NCBI RefSeq assembly: GCF_014692515.1
Contig: NZ_JACOIK010000014.1
Coordinates: 62,001 to 126,000, forward strand
Reading direction: 5' to 3'
Length of the DNA: 64,000 nt
Source of the DNA: Sphingobacterium micropteri
GTDB lineage: Bacteria > Bacteroidota > Bacteroidia > Sphingobacteriales > Sphingobacteriaceae
The first letter of the stretch is position 1. Each line of letters begins with the position of its first letter. A program made the position numbers and the translations under genes. Under the pieces are notes generated by a model. The model made no database searches. It was not told the origin of the DNA and saw only the letters and a list, made by a program, of their open reading frames with translations. Positions 18,941-29,104 of this stretch are shown here, one piece after another.

Positions 18941-21900
18941 TCATCCCTTTTTTTTCAGATAATCAGATGGGGAAACCTGATACATCTCTTTAAAGCAGGT
19001 ACTGAAATAACCCGAACTGTTGAATCCCACTTTGTAGGCAACTTCCGTCACCGTAAGCTCACCGGTATCCAGCAACTGCTTGGCTCGTTTCAATCTAATG
19101 TCCCGAATAAATTCTACCGGAGACATATTTGTTAAGCTTTTCAGCTTTTTATAGAACGTGGTTCTTCCCATCGCCATCGCATTTACGGCCACGTCAATAG
19201 TAAACGAGGTGTCCGACATCTGGTTTTCAATAATTTGGATAACCTCTCGTAAAAAAGTTTCGTCTTTAGACGTGATGACGACTTCCGTAGGTTCCAGTTT
19301 CAGTATCGTTTGCTGATCCACAATAGCAGCAACCAACCGTTGTCGATTTTTTAAAAGATTTTGCAGCAGATGCTTTACATAATCGATATGGAAAGGTTTC
19401 GTAATATAAAAATCTGCTCCGTAGGAAAGTCCTTTTATTTGATCTTCTATAGCGGACTTCGCTGTCAATAAAATAATGGGAATATGGCTCGTTGTCAGAT
19501 CACTTTTTATCTTTTCTAACATCTCGATACCATCAATTTCTGGCATCATGACATCCGAAACAATCACATCCGGTATCAATTCTCTCGCTTTCTCATAGCC
19601 TTCCTTGCCGTTGCTGGCTTCGTATACCGTATATACCGCTTTGAATTCATCAACCATAAAGCGTCTTAACTCCGGATTATCTTCGACCAAAAGTAATTTA
19701 AGGCGGTCTTCTCCATATTTTTCGTCCGCATCGGTTTCGCATATCCCCGTCGGCACATCAGCGCGTTCTTTTTCTTGACGGACTTCTAGATTTTCGGCCA
19801 ACAGATCTTGCGGTTCAAAATGGGCATTGCCTTCCAAAAATTGGATGGTAAAGGTCATCCCTCCATCTTCGTTTATTTCCGCAACGATCGTCCCACCGTG
19901 CAAATTCATAATATCTTTTGATAAGGCCAAACCGATTCCGGTGCCTTTAAACGCTTTATCTTGCGAATTTCCCCCTTCGTAATAAGGCTCGAAAATAACG
20001 TCGAGCTGATCTTTATGAACGCCCTCGCCTTGATCATGTATCTGAACGATGATATGCTCTCTTTCTTTTTCGATACGGATAACAATTCGACTTTTGTGCG
20101 GAGAGAACTTAACCGCGTTGGATATAACATTAAAAAACACAATATCCATTTTATCCTCATCACACCACATCTGGATTTCCGACTCACCGGTAATCAGCTC
20201 TAAGGATATCTGCTTATCCGCGACGATATCCGCGAAATTATCCAACAACTGTGTCAGAAAGCTCACCAATTCTACTTTTTTCACATCTAACTGTGCCTTT
20301 TGTTCTTGAATCTTACGAAAATCCAGCAATTGATTGACAAATCGAACCATACGGTCCGTATTCCTATTAGCCACATACAAGTATTTAACACCCTTTTCTG
20401 ATAACGTTTCGGTCTGCTTCAATTTACGCAATGGGTTGACGATAAGTGTTAAAGGCGTTCGCAATTCGTGTGAAATATTTGTAAAGAATTGTATTTTCAA
20501 GGCCGCTATTTTCTTCTCTACGGCTACTTTATGCTTTAATCTTATCATCGTGAAAATAATCCGTCGAACGACCTCCAGTGCACCGACAACCAAAATAATA
20601 TAACAAAGGATCGCCCAGCCACTTAACCACCAAGGTTTGTTTACGATGATAGCTATACTTTTTTCCGGTATGTTCGCGAAGTGTCCGTTGCTGGTCGTTT
20701 TCACCCGAAACGTGTAATTCCCAGGCGGGATTTTGGTATAGGTAGCTTTCTTCTGGTTTTTTACAAAATGCCAGTCTTTATCATATCCCTCCAATATATA
20801 AGCATAGGATATATCATCCGGCGCCCGATAATCCAACACGGTGTATTCAATGGTAATCACATCCTGATCATGCCGAAATACAATTTTGTCCGCATAATTA
20901 ATGGATGTTTTCAGTGGCGATTCGGGATCCTTAATGTCCATCTCTTTATTATACAGTTGGCTTCCCGTAAACACCATATTGCCGGGAAATTTTTCATTCA
21001 CAATTTTGTCCGGATAAAACGATATATAACCGTCCATTCCTCCAAAAAAGATCTCTCCTTTATCGGTTTTGAGACAGGCCGCTTCGGAAAAGCCCACTTT
21101 AGGGAGGCCGTTATAGGTATTGTAGTTTCTGAAATCTTCTGTTGCGACATTCATCACCGCAATACCATTCTCGGTGGTCATCCAAAGATTTTGATGGTTA
21201 TCCTCAATGATGCTTAGGATGATATCATTTGGCAACCCCTGTTCTTTGGTAAAAGCTCTAAATCGCAGATCCTCATTAAATTGGCCGGGTTTATTCAGAA
21301 CTTTACTCAGGCCTCCGCCAAAAGTACCGATCCAAACTTGATCATTACTCGATTTAAAAAGGTACATGATATCGTTATTTCCCAAACTACTTTTATCTCC
21401 CGCTATCTTTGCCGTGGGTATAAATTTAATGTCATCGGGATTTCCGTCCGGATCAAACCGCAGGAGCCCGTCGGTAGTTCCTAACCATATCTTGTTATCC
21501 GGTCCTTCCATAGCATGCCGTATCACCTGAAAAGCGCGTTTGGGATAATGCTTAAAGGAATTGTTAATATTTTTAAAATGCACCTTCCCCTTTTCTTCGA
21601 CCAATAGATTTGGACCTTTCTGAAAGGTAAATATCCACAATTTACCTTTATCATCTTCGGTAATGTTATAAATCTGATTACTGCTCAGACTCGTGATGTC
21701 CCTGGGATCGTTCTCATAACGGACGACCTTATATCTCGTTCGCTGCTCATTTTCAGGCTCCAGTTTAATCAGCCCGTAGCCTTTGGTGCCCATCCAGATG
21801 TTCTTATGCCGATCTTCTGTTATACAATATATACTGCCTGGAATTTGGCTATTATTGAGCACTTTTACATCGTCGTTTTTATGGAAATATACTTCACCTC

Positions 21901-23326
21901 GCTTATTTGTAATCCATATCTTTCCGTCGGAATCCTGTAGTAAAGCCCTTATTTCATTATCAAACCGGTCCGGGGAGGTATTGACTAAACGACTATGCCG
22001 GAAGTTGTCAGAAAAAAAAGTTGCTTTATTCACCCCACCATTTCGAGTACAGAACCACAATACCCCTTTTTTATCTGAATATGCCGCAACGATATTGTTC
22101 GAAAACAGCCTATTCGTATCGGCAGGATCGTTATAGAAGTAGGCCAATTTATTTGTCCCGCTCTCATACGCGCCAAATCCTCCCCCTTTTAAGCATACCC
22201 ATATCGTTCCATTAATATCTTCAAAGACTTTAAAACTTCGGTCGTTTATAAATCCTTCTTGCGTTATAAAAGGTAAATTATGTTCTTTCTTATGCACAAA
22301 GGCGTCGAATGTATCGGTCGATGGATTGTATAAAACGGCTCCGTCTTTTTCCGGTTCTAACCAGAGACTTCCGGTTCGATCTTCATACATAGACAAATAA
22401 TTCGCTTGTCCATTTTTCTGCTGCAGGGTACCATGTTGGGTGTCATAAATCTTCAACCCCTGATTGGGCATGGTTAAATAGATCTTGCCTGTTTTGGAGA
22501 ACAACATATCGGAAATTTCGCCGTCTCCTATCCGCTTTTGGGAAAAGGTTTTCGATGTCGGCTCATACGCTACCAAAATACCATCCGTTGTTGCGAAATA
22601 CAATTTTCCTTTTGCATTAGTCGCCGCATGCGAGAAGTTATGTTGTTGCCCATACACCTGATTTTTAGGTTCGAGAAGGGGAGTATATTCTTTATTCGCT
22701 TTGGTTAAACAGATCAAACCACGTTTCGTTCCAAACCAAACCCGATGCATGAGGTCTTCAAATATGAAGTTGACGTTATTTCCTAGATATGCGGTTTCCA
22801 TACTGTAGTTTACGACCTGCAACTTTCCATTTTCTAAGTCGGAGACGCATATCGCACTGTTGTCTTCCGTGGTTAACCACACATCCCCATTTGCCGTCGG
22901 AATAATACTTGAAATAAAGGCATGTTCCAGACTTCCTCCTTTATCGGTCATCGTAATCGGCAAAAATTCTTCTTTGCGCTTGTCAAAACGATATACTTTC
23001 TTATCGTATGTTTTTACCCATAGATATCCACGCTTATCCTCAACTATTTCCCTTATTTTATTACTTTTTAACGTAGACTGGTCTCCAGGTCTGGATTTAT
23101 AAACGACAAATTTATTGCCATCATAGCGATTCAATCCATCCCAAGTCCCGAACCATATAAAACCTTCCCTATCTTCTACTATACAGGAAACCCCATCATG
23201 AGACAATCCATTTTCGGTTGAATAGGTTCTAAATCTAGGTTCTCTCGCGATTCCTTGTGCATGAAATATAATGATAAACATTATCCATATCACCGCACCC
23301 CAAGCTTTTCCAATTTTTGCAGTCAT
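18941..23326 (-). CDS. Hybrid two-component system sensor/regulator (HTCS)
   Basis: Single-protein sensor and transcription factor that detects a glycan fragment in the periplasm and activates PUL promoters. It has 1461 residues. Order: signal segment; about 14 beta-propeller repeats (for example DREGFIWFGTWDGLNRYDG, ENIWMGTKGYGLIKL); a Y_Y_Y domain (SYAYILEGYDKDW); a transmembrane helix at about 901-920; a histidine kinase with NISHELRTPL (phospho-His953) and ATPase boxes (FNVISNAVKFSP, GTGIGLALSKDI); a receiver with phospho-Asp1258 (VSDVMMPEIDG); and a C-terminal AraC DNA-binding domain ending in VAYKVGFNSSGYFSTCFKEM. All key residues are present. Its own promoter carries the class 1 direct repeat, as do six other promoters here, so it is the best candidate for the factor binding them. 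That assignment is inference. Confidence 0.96.
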   Translation of the reverse strand: MTAKIGKAWGAVIWIMFIIIFHAQGIAREPRFRTYSTENGLSHDGVSCIVEDREGFIWFGTWDGLNRYDGNKFVVYKSRPGDQSTLKSNKIREIVEDKRGYLWVKTYDKKVYRFDKRKEEFLPITMTDKGGSLEHAFISSIIPTANGDVWLTTEDNSAICVSDLENGKLQVVNYSMETAYLGNNVNFIFEDLMHRVWFGTKRGLICLTKANKEYTPLLEPKNQVYGQQHNFSHAATNAKGKLYFATTDGILVAYEPTSKTFSQKRIGDGEISDMLFSKTGKIYLTMPNQGLKIYDTQHGTLQQKNGQANYLSMYEDRTGSLWLEPEKDGAVLYNPSTDTFDAFVHKKEHNLPFITQEGFINDRSFKVFEDINGTIWVCLKGGGFGAYESGTNKLAYFYNDPADTNRLFSNNIVAAYSDKKGVLWFCTRNGGVNKATFFSDNFRHSRLVNTSPDRFDNEIRALLQDSDGKIWITNKRGEVYFHKNDDVKVLNNSQIPGSIYCITEDRHKNIWMGTKGYGLIKLEPENEQRTRYKVVRYENDPRDITSLSSNQIYNITEDDKGKLWIFTFQKGPNLLVEEKGKVHFKNINNSFKHYPKRAFQVIRHAMEGPDNKIWLGTTDGLLRFDPDGNPDDIKFIPTAKIAGDKSSLGNNDIMYLFKSSNDQVWIGTFGGGLSKVLNKPGQFNEDLRFRAFTKEQGLPNDIILSIIEDNHQNLWMTTENGIAVMNVATEDFRNYNTYNGLPKVGFSEAACLKTDKGEIFFGGMDGYISFYPDKIVNEKFPGNMVFTGSQLYNKEMDIKDPESPLKTSINYADKIVFRHDQDVITIEYTVLDYRAPDDISYAYILEGYDKDWHFVKNQKKATYTKIPPGNYTFRVKTTSNGHFANIPEKSIAIIVNKPWWLSGWAILCYIILVVGALEVVRRIIFTMIRLKHKVAVEKKIAALKIQFFTNISHELRTPLTLIVNPLRKLKQTETLSEKGVKYLYVANRNTDRMVRFVNQLLDFRKIQEQKAQLDVKKVELVSFLTQLLDNFADIVADKQISLELITGESEIQMWCDEDKMDIVFFNVISNAVKFSPHKSRIVIRIEKEREHIIVQIHDQGEGVHKDQLDVIFEPYYEGGNSQDKAFKGTGIGLALSKDIMNLHGGTIVAEINEDGGMTFTIQFLEGNAHFEPQDLLAENLEVRQEKERADVPTGICETDADEKYGEDRLKLLLVEDNPELRRFMVDEFKAVYTVYEASNGKEGYEKARELIPDVIVSDVMMPEIDGIEMLEKIKSDLTTSHIPIILLTAKSAIEDQIKGLSYGADFYITKPFHIDYVKHLLQNLLKNRQRLVAAIVDQQTILKLEPTEVVITSKDETFLREVIQIIENQMSDTSFTIDVAVNAMAMGRTTFYKKLKSLTNMSPVEFIRDIRLKRAKQLLDTGELTVTEVAYKVGFNSSGYFSTCFKEMYQVSPSDYLKKKG

Positions 23327-23369
23327 TTATATCGGCTCCAATACTATCGTCATTTTGGTTTACAATTTC

Positions 23370-23414
23370 TAAATATAAACCATTCCTTAACATCGCGCAT
23401 CATGTAGTATCCTG
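23370..23414 (-). promoter_or_regulatory. Class 1 operator and promoter, HTCS gene
   Basis: On the minus strand, half-sites CAGGATAC (23407-23414) and CATGATGC (23397-23404) are spaced 10 bp apart. After exactly 19 bp comes the -7 box TATATTTA (23370-23377). The expected transcript start is about 37 nt before the HTCS ATG. The second half-site occupies the usual -33 position, as for a class II activator. This implies autoregulation if the HTCS binds it. Confidence 0.8.
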
Positions 23415-23435
23415 CTCGGCACTGTATTACAAAAA

Positions 23436-23465
23436 AACAGGCTGTCCGTGAAGGAACAGCCTGTT
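23436..23465 (-). terminator. Intrinsic terminator of the PL22-GH105 operon
   Basis: Perfect 10-bp stem (23436-23445 with 23456-23465) followed on the minus strand by seven U residues. This is the clearest rho-independent terminator in the window. It lies 27 bp after the GH105 stop and before the HTCS promoter. Confidence 0.85.
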
Positions 23466-23492
23466 GAAAAGTAAACAATATAAACTCCTTTT

Positions 23493-24914
23493 TTAATACG
23501 TTTGCCCGTCTACCCCGAAAATCGCTGCATCCGTTTTTGGATCTATCTCGTAGTATTGAATCGCGCTATCATTCATTTTCGGATAGCTTTTCTTAATCAA
23601 CGTTATCATTTCTGCTCCTGCTAACAATGCCGGCCCATATCCGTGTGCTGCATAGGCATTTACCGGACGATGGTAATAATAGGCCGGATCAAAAGCCATA
23701 CCCGTACCTACACAGGTACCTTCTACCTGTCCTTTCGCATTGATTTGCGTGGACACCGCGCTCCATCCCAATTGTGCTACCGGTCCGTAGGATATAACAT
23801 CCAGCCAACCTTTGTTAATGCCACGCGCAATACAGTATACATAGATCGCCGTAGCCGAAGTTTCTAGGTAGGAATCATTTTTATCCAATAACTGGTGCCA
23901 GAAGCCGGTACCTGATTGATAAGGAGCAATACCTTTGACATGCTTTTTATAAATATCGAGTATATCGTCTCTCTCTGGATGATCCAGCGGCAATACATCA
24001 AGCACTTCGGTTAGTGTAAGCAACGCCCATCCGTTGGCACGTGCCCAATGAAAAGCAGGGTGGCTATCTGCGCTTTCGATCCAGCCATGCATATACAATC
24101 CTTTTTCCGGCACGAACATACGTTGTGTAAATTGCTTTATCTGGCGTACAGCTTCGTCGAAATAACGTTTCTCGCCCGTGTAACTCCCCATTTGCGCAAG
24201 TGCAGGTATGCCCATGTACATATCATCCAGCCATAGACTATTCGCCTGTGGACGCATACGGGCGAACGTGCCATCGGCCAGACGGTGTTCTTTATTTTCA
24301 ATAAAGTCCATGTAATTGTTGATCAGCTCCTTGTAATCTACACCAGATGCCGTATGGCTAAATTTCACCATCGCGGCACACATTGCGCCGGCATCATCCA
24401 ACGAACCAGGCAATATCACTTGCCGGATTTGCCTATCCACCACATGGTGTTCTTCGTGCAGGCGCCGAAAATGCGGAGCCACGTCTGATAGAAAATCAAA
24501 GCGTTTCGCTACGTACTCCCTATATTTCGGATCTGCTGTTGCTTCCGCTGCCTCCAACATACCCGCATAGGTCACTCCCCATTCGTAACTTGCCAGACGA
24601 AAGTCACCTTTTTCCAATTGGGCATGTTTATTTAGTTGTGTGTAGTCTGTAATATCCTTTCCTGTTATAGTATCCAGTACACGGGTAGGTGTCTCTTCAT
24701 CTAGATAAACAAATATCCGATCAAGATGCTGTTTAATTTCCGCTGCGGTCCACTCTTTATAGGGCGTGGTATATTCTGGCGCCAACAGGTGCAGCGGAGT
24801 ATTCGAATCGTTGACCTTCGTCTCTTGTGTGGTCGTCTCTTGACATGACATCATTCCTACTATGGAAATGAGTCCTATTGATAAATACGCGGTTCTCATA
24901 TGTTCGTTAATCAT
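23493..24914 (-). CDS. GH105 unsaturated galacturonyl hydrolase, lipoprotein
   Basis: Family GH105 enzymes remove the 4,5-unsaturated galacturonyl residue left at the non-reducing end by pectin or rhamnogalacturonan lyases. It has 473 residues and lipobox MMSC (Cys24), so it is membrane-anchored, probably facing the periplasm. The (alpha/alpha)6-barrel motifs seen are DDMYMGIPALAQMG, FHWARANGWALLTLTEVLDVLP and SYLETSATAIYVYCIARGI. The start overlaps the upstream GH106 stop by four bases (ATGA); an in-frame ATG five codons later (MRTAYLS) is also possible and would give a more typical signal peptide. It is the last gene of the PL22 operon. A second, diverged GH105 lies in the neighbouring operon (41664-42824), so the two probably act on different oligosaccharides. 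Confidence 0.9.
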   Translation of the reverse strand: MINEHMRTAYLSIGLISIVGMMSCQETTTQETKVNDSNTPLHLLAPEYTTPYKEWTAAEIKQHLDRIFVYLDEETPTRVLDTITGKDITDYTQLNKHAQLEKGDFRLASYEWGVTYAGMLEAAEATADPKYREYVAKRFDFLSDVAPHFRRLHEEHHVVDRQIRQVILPGSLDDAGAMCAAMVKFSHTASGVDYKELINNYMDFIENKEHRLADGTFARMRPQANSLWLDDMYMGIPALAQMGSYTGEKRYFDEAVRQIKQFTQRMFVPEKGLYMHGWIESADSHPAFHWARANGWALLTLTEVLDVLPLDHPERDDILDIYKKHVKGIAPYQSGTGFWHQLLDKNDSYLETSATAIYVYCIARGINKGWLDVISYGPVAQLGWSAVSTQINAKGQVEGTCVGTGMAFDPAYYYHRPVNAYAAHGYGPALLAGAEMITLIKKSYPKMNDSAIQYYEIDPKTDAAIFGVDGQTY

Positions 24915-27775
24915 TTTATCGTTCTTTTCAAAGGAATTAGGGTTACTTCACCCGAAAGACCAGAAGCTTTCGGGTTCCAATTTCGGGCAGAGAATATACC
25001 ATCTTCCCCTCTATTTTCTGCACGTCTAGCCGCAAAATTGATATTATAAAATTTTCGCCAAGTCATTCCTTGTTTATCCATATAGGCTATACGGTTGGCC
25101 ATCAGATTAGATACAGCAATTTTCAAGGTGTCGTTCCCATGCAAGGCTTCTACTGGTATTTCCAATTCGTATGGCGCATTCAACAGGGTACCGATATGCT
25201 TGTCATTCAAATAGATGGCCGCACTCTCATGCACATTATCCAAACGCAACAACCAAGCGTCGGTACTTTCCGATAAGGACGGAATAATCGTCATGTATTC
25301 CGCCGTCCCAGAAAAATGTTCATAATCGCTACCATAATTCACCCAGGACTGCAATTTTTCTGTCGAGACACTTTCCGGCAAGATAGGACCTCCTTTAATA
25401 AAATCAATCTTCCAGTCTGAGAGGGCGACAGCATTGTCCAATATTTCGTAGAAAGGGTATAATTCTCCCGTATAAATATCCTTAAATGTCTCCACGACAA
25501 TCGATTCTTCGGGACGAATACTTACATATATGACGGTTTTTCTTTCATCTGATTTGGTAAACGCATACCCTTCCGCACCTGTCATCGGGTTATATAATGC
25601 GGCCGAAGTGTAATCAACCTGTAGGGCAATCCATCCCTTAAACAATGTATCGGAGGTATTTTTGATAAAATAATAGTAGTTACCATCATCTTTAAGACGA
25701 CGAATCGATTGTAAACCATCGTTGTAAAACGATTCAGGCTGAACGCCGGAATATGTGACAAGCTCCGGGAGCTCTTCAGCGACCACAATTAATCCTTTTC
25801 CATAAGCCGCCATACACCGGTTGCCTTCCTGTTTAAACGATAATTCGTTTTTCAAATGTGCTATCTTCTGCGTTCCCTCTGCCTTTCCGCCCATACCCGG
25901 AGCGGCCTTTGGAAGATCTTTCACAAATAACAAAGTTGCTCCCTCATTCGCCAAATTAATCAGTTTTTCAAAGGTCTCAGCCGGCATAAGGGACGCTTCC
26001 GGAATTAAAATAGTTTTATAGCTATTCCCATTTGTAAGGAGTTGATTAACCTCGTAGGTAACATCCTGCAATTGTTGATCGGAAATAGCATCCCAGGAAT
26101 ATCCATTTTCCGACAAGTAATCCCCACAGACCTTGAGACTGAGATCGTCAAATAAGGTGTTGGAATGAAAGTGCTTCAACATGTAATTCCCTCGTTCTGA
26201 CCAGTGGTCGGCAACATTAAAATAAACCAGTATATCATTGGCTGGACGCCCTGCTTGCAGGAAACTCTGGGAACGGGCGACGTATTGGTTTAATGTTTTA
26301 AAATCGTCCCACAGACTATTGGTCGGCGTAAAATGTACCGCTGCATAAAAAAGCCATCCTGGCCACATAGCTTCTTGTGGAGAATAAGCCGTACCATGAT
26401 AAAAGATATGATTTACGCCAGAAAGAAACATGTTATCTACCGCATTCTTTACATCCCCCCAATTAGACTCAAAATGTTCATTAAGCCAAGTGGCCGATTC
26501 GGAGGAAATCAGCTTTTTACCCGTAACATGTGCGGCTGAGGCGGCACTTTTAAGGTTAACGATTTCGCGGCCTTCGATTTCGGGCACGTCGCTGGCTGCG
26601 TACAAATCCAACACATTTGCCGGCGAGCCGTGCGCCTGATTACGGATGCCTTTACCCTGTGCACTCGCCCATTTCTGCCATGGTTTGGTATAGTTTTCTA
26701 ACAAAAGCTGACTTATCGTCCAGCGGTAATCATATATAACGCGGCCGTTCATTTCCTCCGTATCTCGTCCTAACAAGGCAGGGATATAGTTGCGCAAATC
26801 GTAGTCGTTTAGCTGCTGGAATGCTGTAAAGAAGTCTGGAGTCCAATTGGCTTCGCCATGGGCGTCGTCCACTTCATAGGAATCGTTAAAATAATATCTT
26901 AGATAGTTGAGATCATGATTTTTGAACGCTGTATCAAACTTATCCAAATATCCGTCTAACGCTGATCTTGAGAAATGATCGATCACATTTCCTTCTCCTC
27001 CAGGGCCAGCACGCTCTACCTGTTTGCCGTGCAAACCTTCAAACAGTGCACAGATCACCCACTCTCCCTCGGGGACTACCCATGTCAGCTGGCCATCTTC
27101 TACCTGATTCGTCAGGTCGATCTTCTCCGTAAAACCATCTTGACCAGACTTATGTGCCGAAACCAAAATCAGCGGCAAAGGCTTCTCCAAACGCACCTGA
27201 TCGAAAGCGTATTCTTGCAAATCACCATAAGTTGACAACGGTTCTTTTACATCGTTGATTTGCACCTTCTTTCCGTCTTGCATACGCAGGACAGGTTGCT
27301 GCATATACGCTATGTTTGTTGAAAATGTTTCTCCACCGGCGACGTTAAACACTTGAGAAGTGAAATATCGAGATGCTGTTTCCGCGCCAACCCAAGGTCC
27401 ACCGAATGGCCATCCTGATGCGTTAGCTAGATCTACACCTAATCCAAGTCGCTCGGATTCTTTCAACGTATACACCAACTTCTCCGTCCAATCAGGAGAA
27501 AGAAAATCAATAAACTGTTTTTCTTCTCCTTTTACACCATAAATAGGTGTTATTTCCACACCCCCCAATCCCGCTTCTTTGTAGGCCTCCAGTGATGCTG
27601 TTAATCCTTTTTCCGTTACCGCACTACCATGCCACCACCAGCGTGTCCAAGGTTTCATTTCCGGTGTAATTTCCGGCCAGGAAATTTTCCCCGTTTCTTT
27701 TTGTTGCAAATTATTTTGCTCGCAGCTCGAGAATACAGTTATCAGACAAAGAGAAAGAAAAATAAAGTGTTTCAT
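24911..27775 (-). CDS. GH106 alpha-L-rhamnosidase, lipoprotein
   Basis: Releases terminal L-rhamnose from rhamnogalacturonan oligosaccharides by inversion. It has 954 residues and lipobox FSSC (Cys18). The N-terminal GH106 signature is strong: EMKPWTRWWWHGSAV, GLGGVEITPIYGVKG and GLGVDLANASGWPFGGP. Later blocks are GPGGEGNVIDHFSRSALDGYL, of which GPGGEGNVIDHFS is best conserved, plus FNDSYEVDDAHGEANWTPDF, NQAHGSPANVLDLYAASD, KLISSESATWLNEHF and GVNHIFYHGTAYSP. The C-terminal beta-sandwich ends with NLMANRIAYMDKQGMTWRKF. Catalytic glutamates were not mapped with certainty. The neighbouring operon has a second GH106 with an ordinary cleavable signal peptide, which suggests different locations or linkages for the two. 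Confidence 0.93.
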   Translation of the reverse strand: MKHFIFLSLCLITVFSSCEQNNLQQKETGKISWPEITPEMKPWTRWWWHGSAVTEKGLTASLEAYKEAGLGGVEITPIYGVKGEEKQFIDFLSPDWTEKLVYTLKESERLGLGVDLANASGWPFGGPWVGAETASRYFTSQVFNVAGGETFSTNIAYMQQPVLRMQDGKKVQINDVKEPLSTYGDLQEYAFDQVRLEKPLPLILVSAHKSGQDGFTEKIDLTNQVEDGQLTWVVPEGEWVICALFEGLHGKQVERAGPGGEGNVIDHFSRSALDGYLDKFDTAFKNHDLNYLRYYFNDSYEVDDAHGEANWTPDFFTAFQQLNDYDLRNYIPALLGRDTEEMNGRVIYDYRWTISQLLLENYTKPWQKWASAQGKGIRNQAHGSPANVLDLYAASDVPEIEGREIVNLKSAASAAHVTGKKLISSESATWLNEHFESNWGDVKNAVDNMFLSGVNHIFYHGTAYSPQEAMWPGWLFYAAVHFTPTNSLWDDFKTLNQYVARSQSFLQAGRPANDILVYFNVADHWSERGNYMLKHFHSNTLFDDLSLKVCGDYLSENGYSWDAISDQQLQDVTYEVNQLLTNGNSYKTILIPEASLMPAETFEKLINLANEGATLLFVKDLPKAAPGMGGKAEGTQKIAHLKNELSFKQEGNRCMAAYGKGLIVVAEELPELVTYSGVQPESFYNDGLQSIRRLKDDGNYYYFIKNTSDTLFKGWIALQVDYTSAALYNPMTGAEGYAFTKSDERKTVIYVSIRPEESIVVETFKDIYTGELYPFYEILDNAVALSDWKIDFIKGGPILPESVSTEKLQSWVNYGSDYEHFSGTAEYMTIIPSLSESTDAWLLRLDNVHESAAIYLNDKHIGTLLNAPYELEIPVEALHGNDTLKIAVSNLMANRIAYMDKQGMTWRKFYNINFAARRAENRGEDGIFSARNWNPKASGLSGEVTLIPLKRTIK

Positions 27776-27794
27776 ATTACAGGGCTTGAGTTAT

Positions 27795-29096
27795 TCATGA
27801 ACCGACCTTCAATTCATTAGCAGCAGAAACTTCTACCACTACTTTCGCGGCTAATTGTTTCGCCAGATCCACAATGTAGTTTTCAAAATAATCACGGTTA
27901 CGGAAACCCTCGTCGCTCAATTCCCAACCGGCAATGGCATAATAGCTGACATGGGCATCATCGGAGATGTCTAGTTTGGCCATATAACTATCCACCAATG
28001 GACCTATTTTCGGAGCTTCCGTGTATCCGTTGTAACAGTCATACGGCAGGATAAGAGCCAATCCCAACCACCACTCCTGACCGTAGGACTGTCGATCGTG
28101 TGTATACAAGACCACCCATTGGTTATCGATGATGATTTCTTTGGGTGGCTGGCTCGAAAAAATATTGACCAAGCCCACAAGTAAGGTATCTCCCTCTTGC
28201 ACCCCTTGGGCACGAACCGTATTCTGATAGCCGTACATCCCTGCCCAGATAACAGGCTGCTCCGTTAAGCTATAATAACGACCTCCTGCTTTCCAATTCC
28301 GGTACTGAAGATCCATTGAAGATCGCAAAGGTCCTTTCTCTACAACCCTAAAAATCGTTGTGTCCACGTTGTTAACGGCATCCAATGCGGTTACCCCGAC
28401 ACGGTACATAGCATCTCCATTGGCCAACGCAATCCCACCAATTCCCACAGAGTTCCCTACAGGCATGATATCCCTTCCCCAATCCAACATCACATGGTAG
28501 TTGTCTTCCACAGCCCCCTGCGCATTGATGCCAACATCGGAGGGGCTCATATAAGAAACCTTTTTACCAAAAACGTCCTTCGAATTACGACCGTCCAAGT
28601 AATGCCGAAACCCCACTTTGTCGTTTTCCCAAGAAGGCCCATCCGTTTGGTATGGTTGGTAACCTATGCTAAGTGGCAATTGATCAGCGTAAAGTGTGTC
28701 TCCCAATCTCGGTTGTACGGGGTTGCCCAGTCCGTCTCGCTTACCAAACCGAACCGCCGTTTTCTGTTCATACGCTATGCTGTCATCGGTATGTTGCGCT
28801 GTCAAGACCACTTCGCCCAACGCGGGAATATCGATCAGGAAAAACAGTTCATCCCACTCACCGTCTCCGGTGGTATCATTTACTTGGGAGGGAATGGTAT
28901 CGCCCTTTGCATCAAGCAAGAGTGGGTAAAATTTCTTATCGTTCGTCAAATCCGACCGTTTGACGACAATGGCCTTCTGCCGTAAATCAACAGAATCAGT
29001 ATTCTTCAGCGTAATTATCTTTATTTCTTCGCGTTGGCTACATGATGATAATGCGAAAAGGGCTGTACATCCTAAAAAGAATAAATATTTCATCAT
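27795..29096 (-). CDS. DUF4861-family lipoprotein, function unknown
   Basis: Lipoprotein of 433 residues with lipobox LSSC (Cys19). It matches the DUF4861 pattern often found in uronic-acid PULs: ALGEVVLTAQHTDDS, GPSWENDKVGFRHYLDGRN, DVFGKKVSYMSPSDVG, YHVMLDWGRDIMPVGNSVG, GLVNIFSS and YYAIAGWELSDEGFRNRDYF. The many conserved Trp, Asp and His residues and the beta-rich composition suggest a carbohydrate-active enzyme with a supersandwich-like fold, but no activity is known to me. It sits eight bases after PL22 and 19 bases before GH106, in an operon otherwise made of pectin enzymes. This suggests it processes unsaturated galacturonate or rhamnogalacturonan oligosaccharides. The function is left open. 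Confidence 0.75.
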   Translation of the reverse strand: MMKYLFFLGCTALFALSSCSQREEIKIITLKNTDSVDLRQKAIVVKRSDLTNDKKFYPLLLDAKGDTIPSQVNDTTGDGEWDELFFLIDIPALGEVVLTAQHTDDSIAYEQKTAVRFGKRDGLGNPVQPRLGDTLYADQLPLSIGYQPYQTDGPSWENDKVGFRHYLDGRNSKDVFGKKVSYMSPSDVGINAQGAVEDNYHVMLDWGRDIMPVGNSVGIGGIALANGDAMYRVGVTALDAVNNVDTTIFRVVEKGPLRSSMDLQYRNWKAGGRYYSLTEQPVIWAGMYGYQNTVRAQGVQEGDTLLVGLVNIFSSQPPKEIIIDNQWVVLYTHDRQSYGQEWWLGLALILPYDCYNGYTEAPKIGPLVDSYMAKLDISDDAHVSYYAIAGWELSDEGFRNRDYFENYIVDLAKQLAAKVVVEVSAANELKVGS

Positions 29097-29104
29097 CTTA
29101 TCGA

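Noticed and set aside
20681-21217. 178-codon plus-strand ORF
   Set aside because: Antisense shadow of the HTCS sensor region.
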